From an uncultured Dehalococcoidia bacterium (GTDB taxonomy: Bacteria > Chloroflexota > Dehalococcoidia > Lucifugimonadales > UBA3495), in contig CATOSK010000006.1 in the NCBI GenBank assembly GCA_951812535.1, positions 496,001 to 560,000 of the forward strand: DNA of 64,000 nucleotides, written 5' to 3'. The position numbers and the translations under genes are program-made. Under the pieces are notes generated by a model. The model was not told the origin of the DNA. It did no database searches and saw only the letters and a program-made list of their open reading frames with translations. Positions 1-8,691 of the stretch are shown in pieces (position 1 is the first letter of the stretch; each line of letters opens with the position of its first letter).

Positions 1-516
1 CAGCCCGAAGGCAAAGGGCACCGTGTCTATGTTGATTGACCCGATCCGGGCCGCCTCGTACCACAGGTACAGCCGGTCCCACAGCTGCCCCGCGTTGGCC
101 AGCTCCATCCCCTCGCCACGGTACGAGACCATCTGCCAGACCACTGTCAGCAGACCGATGGCCAGTCCCACCGGCAGCAGCAGGATCGCCCACCAGTCCA
201 GGCGCCGCACAGCCCTCCTGGACAAGTTGCCTCGATTGGCGGCGAAAGCGGCGTCCCTCGGGCCGAAGCGCGACAGGACCAGGCCGACGAGCATCCCCAT
301 CAGGATGATGTAGATCAGGTTCGGAGTCGGCGCCCAGTCCGCCCGCTCCACCGTCCACACAATGGTGGACAGGTTCAGGGCCAGGAATACAATGGAGAGC
401 CATCCGTCGGGAGGCCGGAACGCCGCCAGGAACGCCAGGATCCGTTCCCAGGCCCACTCCCCGCTGAACCCCTCGGGCAGGGCCGGCCTTCGTTGCGCTA
501 TGCTCCCGGGAAGCAC
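1..516 (-). CDS. Transglutaminase-type membrane protein, N-terminal part (cut by window edge)
   Basis: The frame is open from a GTG at 516 to the window edge, giving 172 residues. The start lies four bases after the DUF58 stop codon (520-522), in the same frame, which points to translational coupling. At least two hydrophobic segments are visible, around residues 35-50 and 65-85, followed by a basic loop and a further segment (WWAILLLPVGLAIGLLTVVW). The catalytic transglutaminase core would lie outside the window, so the family name rests on the MoxR-DUF58-transglutaminase (TgpA/YebA-like) gene order, which is a well-known operon, and on the N-terminal membrane segments. A dispersed repeat (203-260) is translated in frame in the cytoplasmic-looking loop. 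The function of this operon type is poorly defined; a role in envelope or metal-cofactor maturation is an inference. Confidence 0.7.
   Translation of the reverse strand, partial: MLPGSIAQRRPALPEGFSGEWAWERILAFLAAFRPPDGWLSIVFLALNLSTIVWTVERADWAPTPNLIYIILMGMLVGLVLSRFGPRDAAFAANRGNLSRRAVRRLDWWAILLLPVGLAIGLLTVVWQMVSYRGEGMELANAGQLWDRLYLWYEAARIGSINIDTVPFAFGL
203..260 (-). repeat. Dispersed ~60-bp repeat, copy A, inside a coding region
   Basis: On the minus strand this reads as a copy of the window's dispersed repeat (core GGCAACTTGTCCAGG), preceded by GCCGCTTTCGCCGCC. It is translated as a basic stretch (AAFAANRGNLSRRAVRR) between two membrane segments of the transglutaminase-type protein without breaking the frame. 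Confidence 0.7.
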
Positions 517-519
517 GCG

Positions 520-1779
520 CTACTCCCCGGCCGCTACCCGGGCCGGTTCCCGGAAGGGCATCCCTTCCCACTGCACGGGCACACTCAGGCCCTCGTTCAC
601 CGGGCGGCCCCGGTGCATAACGTAGGTGGGAATCTCGTTGTTGAAGAGGGCTTCCAGCGGCGAGGCGACCTCAGGGGGCGCCCCGAAGTCCACCGGGTCC
701 ACGTACACGGCCGCCACCGTCACCCCCTGCCGCCGCATCTGCGCCAGCGCGGTCACCCACTCCGTCCGCCCCGAGGCGGTAATAACCGTCAGCGTGTTGA
801 ACCGGGAGAGGTTTGGCCGAAGGTCGTAGAGGAAACGCTCCAGCGGGACCCGGCCTTGCGCCCGCATCACGGCCAGCGCCTCCATGAGCCTGCTGATCTG
901 GCTGGGACTGCTGTCCGGCCGGATCAGGTTGGCCTGCGGCGAGTTCGACGCCAGCCCCACCGGCATAGAAAGCTCCGTCAGCCGGTTCACCAGCGAGGCC
1001 GCCACCGTCACCGCCAGTTCCTCCGTGTTGTCCACCTCATCGTATCCCAGGTGGGCCCGCTGGAACATGTCCACCAGCACCCACGACTCGGCCGAGATCC
1101 CGATGTCGAACTCCTTCACCATCAGCGTGTTGAGCCGCACCGTCGACGGCCAGTGGATCCGGCGGTAGCTGTCCCCGTAGGCATACTCCCGCACCGTCGA
1201 CGAGTCCGGGGTGATGTGGTCCGAGCGCCGGTTGTACCGGCTGTCGCTGGGCAGGTTCGCCAGCCTGGGGTCCAGGTCCGGCAGCGGCTCCGCGGCCGGC
1301 AGGACAATGTACTCCTCGGGTTCAAGAAAACGACGGGTCAGCCGGAACAGCCCGAAGGGGTCCTGGCTGGTTACCTCCACCTGCCCCACCTGGAAAACCC
1401 CTCGCCGCGACAGGTAGGTCTCCGTCCGCCACGCCCTGCTCTGCTCTTTGACCAGGCCGATGCCCCGTCCGCCCGCGTACCCCGGCAGGTCCGAGACCTC
1501 CCGCACCTCCAGCCACGACTTTGGGAGCCGGTTGCGGTTGAAGACCTGCATCCGCCCTTCCAGGTTTCCCCCCACCTGTCCCCGGCTACCCAGCCGAAAC
1601 AGCTGCACGTCTATCCCACGCAGGTTCAGCCACGCCCAGCCAAGACCCAAGGCATACAGAATCCCCATCACGTACAGCAGACGGAAAAAGAAAGTGAACC
1701 CCGTGCCCAGCGTGTAAAAGATGACCACGCCCAGCAGCAGCAGAAAGCCGACCTTTCTCTTGGTCAGGCGAAGATTCAT
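520..1779 (-). CDS. DUF58 domain protein
   Basis: This 419-residue protein has two N-terminal membrane helices (about residues 10-50), a beta-rich middle part and the DUF58 signature around residues 205-223 (RRIHWPSTVRLNTLMVKEF), followed by a von Willebrand factor A-like fold. Length and order are typical of DUF58 proteins, which accompany MoxR AAA ATPases. It lies downstream of the moxR-type gene, with 182 bases between them that carry two copies of the dispersed repeat, and directly upstream of the transglutaminase-type gene. The protein probably sits at the inner face of the membrane and works with the MoxR ATPase as a chaperone-like pair. Its exact client is unknown. Confidence 0.9.
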   Translation of the reverse strand: MNLRLTKRKVGFLLLLGVVIFYTLGTGFTFFFRLLYVMGILYALGLGWAWLNLRGIDVQLFRLGSRGQVGGNLEGRMQVFNRNRLPKSWLEVREVSDLPGYAGGRGIGLVKEQSRAWRTETYLSRRGVFQVGQVEVTSQDPFGLFRLTRRFLEPEEYIVLPAAEPLPDLDPRLANLPSDSRYNRRSDHITPDSSTVREYAYGDSYRRIHWPSTVRLNTLMVKEFDIGISAESWVLVDMFQRAHLGYDEVDNTEELAVTVAASLVNRLTELSMPVGLASNSPQANLIRPDSSPSQISRLMEALAVMRAQGRVPLERFLYDLRPNLSRFNTLTVITASGRTEWVTALAQMRRQGVTVAAVYVDPVDFGAPPEVASPLEALFNNEIPTYVMHRGRPVNEGLSVPVQWEGMPFREPARVAAGE

Positions 1780-1837
1780 CGCGCCGCCACGGTCTCCGCC
1801 CCGGTGAACGCAACCAACCGGCTTGAGCCAGCCTGGC

Positions 1838-1965
1838 GCAGCCGCCCAACCCCCCTGGACAAGCCACCTGTCCCAGCGGTGAAAGCAGCAGCCATTTGGC
1901 TCCGCCGACGCCCAGCCGCCCTGGATAATTTACCTATGCCGACGGCGAAAGCGGCGGCCATTTAG
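1838..1965 (-). repeat. Dispersed ~60-bp repeat, copies B and C in tandem
   Basis: Two diverged copies fill the gap between the MoxR and DUF58 genes. On the minus strand both have GCTTTC-GCCG followed by a G-rich box and (G/A)CTTGTCCAGGG or ATTATCCAGGG, then GGGCGGC. Copy C runs up to the stop codon of the MoxR gene. The short open frame covering this region is a by-product of the repeat and is not annotated as a gene. Confidence 0.7.
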
Positions 1966-2927
1966 ATATTTTGTTGCCGGCTCGCTCCTGGCACCGGCGT
2001 AGTCTGCATCAGTTCCTCCACCACCGCCGCCGCCTGCACTCCCCTCATCCTAGCCGACGGCGTCAGCACCAACCGGTGGGCGATAACCGCCGGAGCCAGC
2101 AGCTGCACGTCGTCGGGAATCACATAATCCCGTTCCCTTATCAGGGCCAGCGCCCGCGAAGCCCGGAAAAGGCCCAGTGAGGCCCGCGGCGACGCTCCCA
2201 GCGCGACCTCTCCGTGCCGGCGGGATGCCTCAGTCAGGGATACGATGTACTGCCGAACCAGTTGGTCCACGTACACGCCCTTGGCCGCCGCCTGGAGCTG
2301 CACCACCTCTTCGGGTGATGCCACCGCCCGCAGGCTGTCTATCGGGTGTTCCTGCTCCTGGTACTCGATTATGGAGATCTCTTCCGCAAACTCCGGGTAC
2401 CCCAGGCTCACCCGCATCAGGAACCGGTCCAGCTGCGCCTCGGGCAGCGGAAAGGTGCCTTCGTATTCAATGGGGTTCTGCGTCGCCATCACCAGGAAGG
2501 GGGACCCCAGGTGACGCGTCACTCCGTCAACGGTGACCTGGTGTTCCTCCATCGCTTCCAGCAGCGCCGACTGAGTCTTGGGAGTAGCCCGGTTGATCTC
2601 ATCCGCCAACACCACCTGGGCCATGATCGGCCCCTCCCGGAACTCGAACTGCTCCTCGTGCTGGTTATAGACCGAAATTCCCGTAACGTCGCTGGGCAGC
2701 AGGTCCGGCGTGAACTGGATCCGCTTGAACGAACACCCCACCGACTGCGCGATGCTCTTCGCCAGCATCGTCTTCCCCACCCCCGGAACATCCTCCACCA
2801 GCAGGTGACCCTCCGCCGCCAAGGCCGTCAGGGCTTGTTCCACCACCGTGGTCTTCCCGACAATCACCTTGTCCACGTTGTCAATAATGCGCCGGGCTGA
2901 CGCGGTGGGTGACGAAGTGGCGGTCAA
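1962..2927 (-). CDS. MoxR-family AAA+ ATPase
   Basis: This 321-residue protein has the full MoxR core. Walker A is VPGVGKTML (about residues 47-55), Walker B is [10 protein letters not shown] (105-114), a sensor-1/pore region contains [19 protein letters not shown], and the C-terminal lid contains ASPRASLGL. The family couples ATP hydrolysis to maturation of partner proteins, usually a VWA/DUF58 protein encoded next to it, as here. The ATG at 2927 is preceded by an AGGAGGT-like site (2934-2940), which supports the start. It is the promoter-proximal gene of the moxR-DUF58-transglutaminase operon. Confidence 0.95.
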   Translation of the reverse strand: MTATSSPTASARRIIDNVDKVIVGKTTVVEQALTALAAEGHLLVEDVPGVGKTMLAKSIAQSVGCSFKRIQFTPDLLPSDVTGISVYNQHEEQFEFREGPIMAQVVLADEINRATPKTQSALLEAMEEHQVTVDGVTRHLGSPFLVMATQNPIEYEGTFPLPEAQLDRFLMRVSLGYPEFAEEISIIEYQEQEHPIDSLRAVASPEEVVQLQAAAKGVYVDQLVRQYIVSLTEASRRHGEVALGASPRASLGLFRASRALALIRERDYVIPDDVQLLAPAVIAHRLVLTPSARMRGVQAAAVVEELMQTTPVPGASRQQNI

Positions 2928-3204
2928 AATGTGACCTCCTCAAAAAAGAAACCAAGCCTGAAAATAGTAGGGCGGATTTTAACACAGGATACTATTTATC
3001 GGCACCCCCACCCATGCGGGGACCCTAACCCCCGCTAGTCGCCCCATCATTCAGGGGGATTGGGGGATGCATCCCCCAAGGTTCCCCGTCACCCCGGTAT
3101 CCCCCTGGACTCTCGGGCCTGGACTCTCGGGCCTGCCCCCGCCGGGAATCATCCCCCAATCTGTGGTAAGGTTCCTCCCAGCAAAAGAGGAGCTACTTTC
3201 TACA

Positions 3205-4617
3205 ATGACCGACCAGACCCTCTCCACCATCATCTCCGCCGTTGGCTGGGACCCAGCCCGCGCCGACGTGCCCCAGATCACCGGCCCAGCCGACCCCGTC
3301 CTTCCCACCTCCTTCCGCATCGGCGCCGCCTCCGCCGCCAGCCTGGCCGCCGTCGGTCTCGCCGTCTCCGACCTCTGGGAGTCCCGCACCGGCCGAACCC
3401 AGGATGTCGCCATCGACACCCGCCGCGCCACCGCCTCCCTCCGAAGCGGCCGCTACCTCGCCATAGACGGGGCCCGCGCCGCCGCCGAGCGCACCCCCGT
3501 CATGGGAGTCTATCCAGCGAAGAACGACCGATGGAGCTACCTGCACTGCAACTTCCCCAATCACCGCGACGCCGCCCTCGGCGTCCTCGGCGTCGAGGAG
3601 GACCGCGAGGCCGTGCGCCGCGCCGTGGCCCAGTGGGACGCTCTTGAGCTGGAGGAGGCCATCATCGCCGCCAACGGCGCCGGCGGAATGGTCCGCTCCA
3701 TGAGCGAGTGGGCCCAGCACCCCCAGTCCGCCGCCATCGCTTCCCTGCCCCTGCTGGAGATCGACAAGATCGCCGACAGTCCGCCCGAACCCCTGCCCGA
3801 GGGTTCCCGCCCCCTGTCCGGGGTGCGCGTCCTCGACCTGACCCGCGTTCTCGCCGGCCCCACCTGCGCCCGCACCCTTGCCGAGCACGGCGCCGACGTC
3901 ATGAAGATCGCCGGCCCCCACCTGCCCTTCAGCCCCACCCAGGAGCTGGACACCGGCCACGGCAAGCTCTCCGCCCACATCGACCTCCGCCAGCAAAGCG
4001 ATTTGGAAACTTTGCAGGGACTCGTCCGCCAGGCCGACGTCTTCTCCCAGGGCTACCGCCCAGGCACCCTCGCCGGACGAGGACTCTCACCGGAACAGTT
4101 GGCGGAACTCCGCCCCGGCATTGTCTACTGTTCCCTCTCCGCTTTCGGACGCAAGGGGCCCTGGTCCCAGCGCCGCGGCTTCGACACCGTGGTCCAGACG
4201 GTCAGCGGCATCACCGACCGGCAGGGCCAGCTATTCCCGGGCGGCGAGCCCGGGCCCCAGTTCTACCCCGTCTCCGCCATCGACTACCTCACGGGCTACC
4301 TGATGGCCTTCGGCGCCCTCGCCGCGCTCAACCGCCGCGTCCGCGAGGGCGGAAGCTGGCTCGTTCGCGTTTCCCTCGCCCAGACCGGCCGCTGGCTCGT
4401 CGACCGGGGCCAGGTGCCCGAGTCCGACCTCCACGACATCCCCGCCGAGTTCACCCCGGACGAGCTGGAAAGCTGGACCACCACAACCGGCACCCCCTCC
4501 GGGGAGCTAACCCATCTCGCTCCCGCCCTCCGGCTTTCGGAGACGATACCCCACTGGACCAGGCCCACCGTCCCCCTCGGCTACCACGACCCCGTCTGGC
4601 CCGACCGGTCGGCCTAG
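3205..4617 (+). CDS. CaiB/BaiF-type (class III) CoA-transferase
   Basis: Class III CoA-transferases move CoA between acyl groups. This 470-residue protein shows the central family motif LDLTRVLAGPTCARTLAEHG and, further on, the RRGFDTVVQ box that normally contains the catalytic aspartate. The open frame extends to 3067, but the extra N-terminus is proline-rich and unlike the family. The ATG at 3205 follows an AGAGGAG site at 3186-3192 and is preferred. An N-terminal region before the CaiB core (roughly residues 1-200) makes the protein longer than a minimal ~400-residue member, as in the two-part CoA-transferase-like proteins of soil bacteria. The substrate cannot be read from the sequence. 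It stands alone. Confidence 0.88.
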   Translation: MTDQTLSTIISAVGWDPARADVPQITGPADPVLPTSFRIGAASAASLAAVGLAVSDLWESRTGRTQDVAIDTRRATASLRSGRYLAIDGARAAAERTPVMGVYPAKNDRWSYLHCNFPNHRDAALGVLGVEEDREAVRRAVAQWDALELEEAIIAANGAGGMVRSMSEWAQHPQSAAIASLPLLEIDKIADSPPEPLPEGSRPLSGVRVLDLTRVLAGPTCARTLAEHGADVMKIAGPHLPFSPTQELDTGHGKLSAHIDLRQQSDLETLQGLVRQADVFSQGYRPGTLAGRGLSPEQLAELRPGIVYCSLSAFGRKGPWSQRRGFDTVVQTVSGITDRQGQLFPGGEPGPQFYPVSAIDYLTGYLMAFGALAALNRRVREGGSWLVRVSLAQTGRWLVDRGQVPESDLHDIPAEFTPDELESWTTTTGTPSGELTHLAPALRLSETIPHWTRPTVPLGYHDPVWPDRSA

Positions 4618-4837
4618 CTGCTGCCCCGAGGTTCCCGGACGGGACGTCTTCGGGACTTCTCTATCCTGAAATTGGCCTCAAAGCCTTCCTGCCCCAGGGG
4701 GACTTCGAGGCGGCGCTGCATCCGCCCCAACCCGTGTGACGTAGTACATACCAGATTGCCCGACGACCTCCCACCCGGTAGACTCTGCAGCACCGCGCGT
4801 TCCCAATCCCATCATATCGGGCAGCCAAGGACACGCT

Positions 4838-6247
4838 TTGAAGACTTCTCTCACCTCCCGCTATGCCATCCTCCTTCTGGCAGCCGTACTCGCCCTTGCC
4901 GCCTTCGCCTGCAACTCCGCCAGCATGGACACCGGTGACGACTCCGCGGCTGCCAGTCCTCCCGCAGCCGAGTCCGAGAGCGTTGCTCCGGAGGCTGCGG
5001 CAACCGAAGCCCCCGTAACATCCGACACTGCCGGGACCGGTTCTGTCCCAACTACCGCTGCTGAGCCCCAGGCTGAAAGCCAGTCGCCCACCGCTGCCCC
5101 TGCGGCTCCGGTAAAGGCCGAAACGGCTCCATCGGACCCTGCCCCCACTCCCGACATCGAACCCACCGGCAACGTCGGCGGCAAGGTCGGCGACGAGGCC
5201 CCCGACTTCATCGGTATCGACAACTGGATCAACTCCGAGCCCATCAGCATACTCAACGAGCGCGGCAAGGTTGTCCTCGTAGACGTCTGGACCTACACGT
5301 GCGTTAACTGCATCCGCACCTTCCCCTTCCTCCGCGAGTGGAACGACCGCTACGCCGACGACGGCCTTCTGATCGTCGGCCTCCACGCCCCCGAGTTCGA
5401 GTTCGAGGAGGACTACGACAACGTCGTCCAGGCCACCGAGGAGCACGAGATCGTCTGGCCCGTCGCCCAGGACAATGGCATGCACACCTGGGGGGCCTAC
5501 AACAACCGTTACTGGCCTGCCAAGTACCTCATCGACAAGGACGGCATCGTCCGCTACACCCACTTCGGCGAGGGCGACTACGCCGAGACCGAGGAGCAGA
5601 TCCGCAAGCTGCTGCTCGAAGCCGGCGCAGACCTTTCCGACGACACCGGCGTCCTCCCCGAGGACCAGAGCCGCGACTCCACCTTCCGCTCTATGCTGGA
5701 AACCGACCCCACCGCCGTCGAGGTCACGCCGGAGCTGTACGCGGGTTACGAGCGCAACTTCTCCGCCGCCGCCTTCTACGGGGAACCATACGTCGTCCAG
5801 ACCGAGTTCTATCAGAGCCGGGACGAGGTGGGAACGTTCGAGGCTCCGGCCGTTGAAGAACGGATACCCCATAAGATCTACCTCAACGGCGAGTGGTTCG
5901 TCGGCCCCGAGAGCGTCAAGCACGCCCGCACCACCGGCGATTACGGGGACTACATCGCCATCATCTACTCCGCGAGGAGCGTCAACGCCGTCATAACCTC
6001 CGATTCCGGCGAACCCTACCGCGTCCGCGTCACCATGGACGGCGAATACCTCACCGAGGAGAACAAGGGCGCCGACGTCATCATCGACGACAGCGGGGAG
6101 AGCTATATCCTTGTCGACGAGCCCCGCCTCTACGCCCTAGTCGACAACCCGGAGTACGCCAAGCGCAGGGAACTCCGCCTCAGCCCCAACTCCGACGACT
6201 TCGGACTATTCGCCTACACCTTCGGCGTCTATGACGGAGGAATCTAG
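4838..6247 (+). CDS. DipZ-like thioredoxin-fold lipoprotein
   Basis: This 469-residue protein starts at TTG and has a signal peptide with lipobox LAAFAC (Cys25). An Ala/Pro/Ser-rich linker runs to about residue 110, followed by a thioredoxin domain with the redox pair C155-VN-C158 in WTYTCVNCIRTF, a context characteristic of DipZ/TlpA-type proteins. The C-terminal half (about 290-469) resembles the carbohydrate-binding-module-like domain seen at the end of DipZ, but the CcdA membrane portion is absent. It is probably an extracytoplasmic thiol-disulfide oxidoreductase anchored by lipid. Its stop codon overlaps the GTG start of the next gene by one base, so the two are translationally coupled. 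Confidence 0.88.
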   Translation: MKTSLTSRYAILLLAAVLALAAFACNSASMDTGDDSAAASPPAAESESVAPEAAATEAPVTSDTAGTGSVPTTAAEPQAESQSPTAAPAAPVKAETAPSDPAPTPDIEPTGNVGGKVGDEAPDFIGIDNWINSEPISILNERGKVVLVDVWTYTCVNCIRTFPFLREWNDRYADDGLLIVGLHAPEFEFEEDYDNVVQATEEHEIVWPVAQDNGMHTWGAYNNRYWPAKYLIDKDGIVRYTHFGEGDYAETEEQIRKLLLEAGADLSDDTGVLPEDQSRDSTFRSMLETDPTAVEVTPELYAGYERNFSAAAFYGEPYVVQTEFYQSRDEVGTFEAPAVEERIPHKIYLNGEWFVGPESVKHARTTGDYGDYIAIIYSARSVNAVITSDSGEPYRVRVTMDGEYLTEENKGADVIIDDSGESYILVDEPRLYALVDNPEYAKRRELRLSPNSDDFGLFAYTFGVYDGGI

Positions 6248-7203
6248 TGAAGACCATCCTTTCCCGTCCCGCCGTAGCGCTGACTCTTCTGGCCGTCGCG
6301 GTGCTGGCCCTGGCCGCCTGCTCCGGCCAGTCCCCGCCCCAACAGTCCGGGGCGTCCCAGCCATCCGAACCGCAGCCCATGGCCTCCGGTGAAGCGCCGG
6401 ACGGGTCTGGCATATCGCCCATACTGGCCACCACCCTTCTTCGCACCGGGACCCAGCGGGTCTCCTTCCTGCTCACCACCCCCGACGCCCTCGTAAAAGC
6501 CCCGGAGGTAACCGTCACCACCGCCTTCCTCGGCCAGGGTGAAGCGCAGGGAGAGACCGTCAAGGCAGGCTTCCGCCTGTGGCCCTACGCCATTCGCGGA
6601 GCCTACGACACCGAGCTGACCTTCCCGTCTCCCGGGCCATGGCAGCTGGACATTGCCGTCGATGACGCAGAAGTGCAGGGGACCGCCACCCTCGAAGTGG
6701 AAGTGGCCGAAGCCATCGTCGTGCCCGACAACGGCGCTGTCCCCCCAGCCAGCCAGACCAAGACCCTGGCCAGCGAGGGGACTCTGAAGACCCTGACCAC
6801 CGCCTACTCCCCGGACCTGGACCTCTACCTCGTCAGCCTAGACGATGCCATCGAGCAGCCCAGGCCCGCCGTGGTGGTTTTCTCCTCCCCCGCCTTCTGC
6901 ACCACTCCCACCTGCGGACCCCAAGCGGAAACCCTGTCCGAGCTCCAGGACACCCACTCTGACGGCGCCAACTTCATCCACGTCGAAATCTACGACAACC
7001 CCCACGAGATCCAGGGCGACCTGGAAAAGGCGGAAATAACCGACGCCGTCCGGGAATGGGGCTTTGACCGGATTCCCCACTGGTTCAACGAGTCCTGGAC
7101 CTACATCCTCGACGCCGACGGACGCATCCACGAAAAATTCGAGGGCTACGTAACTCTCGAGGAGCTGGAAGAAACCCTCCAGGAAGTCCTCCCCGCCGGC
7201 TGA
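6247..7203 (+). CDS. Thioredoxin-fold lipoprotein
   Basis: This 318-residue protein starts at GTG, overlapping the preceding stop by one base. It has a signal peptide with lipobox LAAC (Cys25) and a Pro/Ser linker. A beta-rich region follows (about 60-160), then a thioredoxin-like domain where the redox site reads C218-TTPT-C223 after VVVFSSPAF. The C-X4-C spacing differs from the classical CxxC and recalls peroxiredoxin/SCO-like or copper-handling proteins. Pairing with the DipZ-like lipoprotein suggests a shared envelope redox or metal-delivery task; this is inference. A weak hairpin rich in A and T follows the stop (about 7228-7260) and may terminate transcription. Confidence 0.82.
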   Translation: MKTILSRPAVALTLLAVAVLALAACSGQSPPQQSGASQPSEPQPMASGEAPDGSGISPILATTLLRTGTQRVSFLLTTPDALVKAPEVTVTTAFLGQGEAQGETVKAGFRLWPYAIRGAYDTELTFPSPGPWQLDIAVDDAEVQGTATLEVEVAEAIVVPDNGAVPPASQTKTLASEGTLKTLTTAYSPDLDLYLVSLDDAIEQPRPAVVVFSSPAFCTTPTCGPQAETLSELQDTHSDGANFIHVEIYDNPHEIQGDLEKAEITDAVREWGFDRIPHWFNESWTYILDADGRIHEKFEGYVTLEELEETLQEVLPAG

Positions 7204-7413
7204 CCGGCAACAACAAGAGACACATAGAAAAAGCCGGAGTTTTCTTCCTTGCGGCTTTCAAACCCCGGCCCTGGTGCAGCCTTAGGCCCCTCAATAGGAC
7301 TTCACTGCATGCGCTTTGACGAAGCAGTTAAATCGTATTCCAGGTGCAGGAAGTTGTCAAGATTTTGGAGCTTCCCTCACTTCGTAAGCCAGCGGTATTC
7401 ACTGCGGGAAAGG

Positions 7414-7487
7414 TGCCCCGGACAGGACTCGAACCTGCAACCCGCGCTTCGTCAAAACGCAGCTCTATCCTATTGAGCTACCGGGGC
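7414..7487 (-). tRNA. tRNA, predicted anticodon GAC (Val), with an Arg-like D-arm
   Basis: The minus strand folds into a complete 74-nt cloverleaf. It has a 7-bp acceptor (GCCCCGG/CCGGGGC), D-arm GCTC-N9-GAGC, anticodon stem GCGTT/AGCGC with loop TTGACGA, a 5-nt variable loop, T-arm GCAGG-TTCGAGT-CCTGT and discriminator A. CCA is not fully encoded. With U33 in place the anticodon reads GAC (valine). The D-loop with GGATA and the A at position 20 is typical of arginine tRNAs, and G37 is unusual after GAC, so the isotype is less certain than the tRNA itself. Confidence 0.85.
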
Positions 7488-7495
7488 ACGGAAAG

Positions 7496-7525
7496 AGTTT
7501 AGAGGTAATAACATTGCCGAGTCAA
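7496..7525 (-). promoter_or_regulatory. Sigma70-type promoter of the tRNA gene
   Basis: On the minus strand TTGACT (7520-7525) is separated by 18 bases from TAAACT (7496-7501). The tRNA 5' end follows nine bases downstream of the -10 box, which suits a stable-RNA promoter with a very short leader. Confidence 0.5.
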
Positions 7526-7673
7526 TAATTGAATCATTGTCCCAACTCCATGCCTCCCTGCCACCCGACAGCCCCTCCGACCGCTTGTTCTCCCCATCCT
7601 TGTCACCGCCAGACCGGGTGCGTTAGGATACGCCAATCAACCCCCGGACTCTCCGCCGCCTCCGTGAGGGTGC

Positions 7674-8162
7674 ATGGCAGCAACTCCCCCTGGAGCCTTC
7701 CACGTAAGCCCGGTTTCTCTCACCGTCAACGGCCGGGAACACCGCCTCAACCTCCGCCACCACTGGACCCTCCTCGACGTCCTACGGGAACAGATCGGCC
7801 TCACCGGCTCCAAGCGCGGCTGCGACCGGGGGGAATGCGGCTCCTGCACCGTCCTCCTGGACGGCAGACCCGTCTACTCCTGCCAGGTCCTGGCCCTCCA
7901 GGTCGGCGGCCGGCCCATCGTCACCATCGAGGGCCTCGCCAGTGACGGCCTCCTGGACCCGGTCCAGCAGGCATTTCTCGAGCAGGACGGCGGCCAGTGC
8001 GGATTCTGCACCCCCGGGTTCGTCATGTCCGCCCGTGCCCTCCTCGACGCCAACCCGACCCCCACCGACGACGAGATCCGCGAGGCTCTCTCCGGCAACC
8101 TATGCCGCTGCAATGCCTACGGCCGCATACTGGCATCCGTCCGAGCCGCCGCCGGGACCTAG
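7674..8162 (+). CDS. [2Fe-2S] subunit of a molybdenum hydroxylase (CoxS/XdhC-type small subunit)
   Basis: This 162-residue protein has both iron-sulfur sites of the xanthine dehydrogenase/CO dehydrogenase small-subunit family. The plant-ferredoxin-like N-terminal cluster uses C50, C55, C58 and C70. The helical C-terminal cluster uses C109, C112, C144 and C146 (CGFCTPGF and LCRCNAY motifs). The full set of eight cysteines argues for a working electron-transfer subunit. No molybdopterin-binding large subunit or FAD subunit lies next to it; the following genes encode zinc-ribbon membrane proteins. The partner must be elsewhere or the gene is an orphan. Start at ATG 7674; an upstream extension is not supported. 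Confidence 0.9.
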   Translation: MAATPPGAFHVSPVSLTVNGREHRLNLRHHWTLLDVLREQIGLTGSKRGCDRGECGSCTVLLDGRPVYSCQVLALQVGGRPIVTIEGLASDGLLDPVQQAFLEQDGGQCGFCTPGFVMSARALLDANPTPTDDEIREALSGNLCRCNAYGRILASVRAAAGT

Positions 8163-8175
8163 CGAAGAACCCCCG

Positions 8176-8631
8176 ATGGCCCAGAACCCCGGTGTATTCT
8201 GCGGCGATTGCGGCACAGCCAACCCCTCCGGCGCCCGCTTCTGCCGCCAGTGCGGACAGGCGTTGAACGCATCCCGGCCGGCCCCTCGCCCCCCGCCCTC
8301 CTTCCCCCGGCGGCGCATGTTCGGCGGCCGCCGGATTCATGGTCCGGGCCCTGCCTCCGGCACCGTCGTTGGTATCCTCCGTCACCTGTGGTACGATCTC
8401 CTGGAGAGGGACAAGACTCTTCTCTGTGCGGTCCTGTCCACCATCTGCTGCTTCCCCACCGGCATCCTCGCCATCGTCTACGCCGCCAAGGTCAGGGGGA
8501 AGCAGGCCCAGGGGGACATGGCGGGAGCGGCCGATTTCTCCAGTAAGGCCCGCCTCTGGATCGCGCTTTCCGTGGTGGTCGGCATGGTCTTTTACGGTTT
8601 TAGCTGTGGCTCCAACTTATTGCCGTGGTAA
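8176..8631 (+). CDS. Zinc-ribbon plus CD225/dispanin-like membrane protein, copy 1
   Basis: This 151-residue protein starts at ATG 8176, 13 bases after the preceding stop. A zinc ribbon (CGDCGTANPSGARFCRQCG) is followed by a Pro/Arg-rich linker. The C-terminal part is CD225-like: a hydrophobic segment LSTICCFPTGILAIVYAAKV, a short amphipathic stretch (GDMAGAADFSSKARLW) and a second hydrophobic segment. This arrangement is that of bacterial CD225 (interferon-induced transmembrane protein-like) proteins. A close paralogue follows directly. Function unknown; membrane localisation is clear. Confidence 0.85.
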   Translation: MAQNPGVFCGDCGTANPSGARFCRQCGQALNASRPAPRPPPSFPRRRMFGGRRIHGPGPASGTVVGILRHLWYDLLERDKTLLCAVLSTICCFPTGILAIVYAAKVRGKQAQGDMAGAADFSSKARLWIALSVVVGMVFYGFSCGSNLLPW

Positions 8632-8691
8632 TGGCATTGATTCCGAAGCTCCGCCCCCAACGGGCAGTCACGAACGGAGAGCAGCGCGCTA

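Noticed and set aside
1776-1961. 61-codon minus-strand frame between MoxR and DUF58 genes
   Set aside because: It is wholly made of two copies of the dispersed repeat and reflects their lack of stops.
493-1965. Long plus-strand frame opposite the DUF58 gene (490 codons)
   Set aside because: It is Arg/His/Pro-rich, lacks domains and lies antisense to a well-supported gene; a by-product of high GC.
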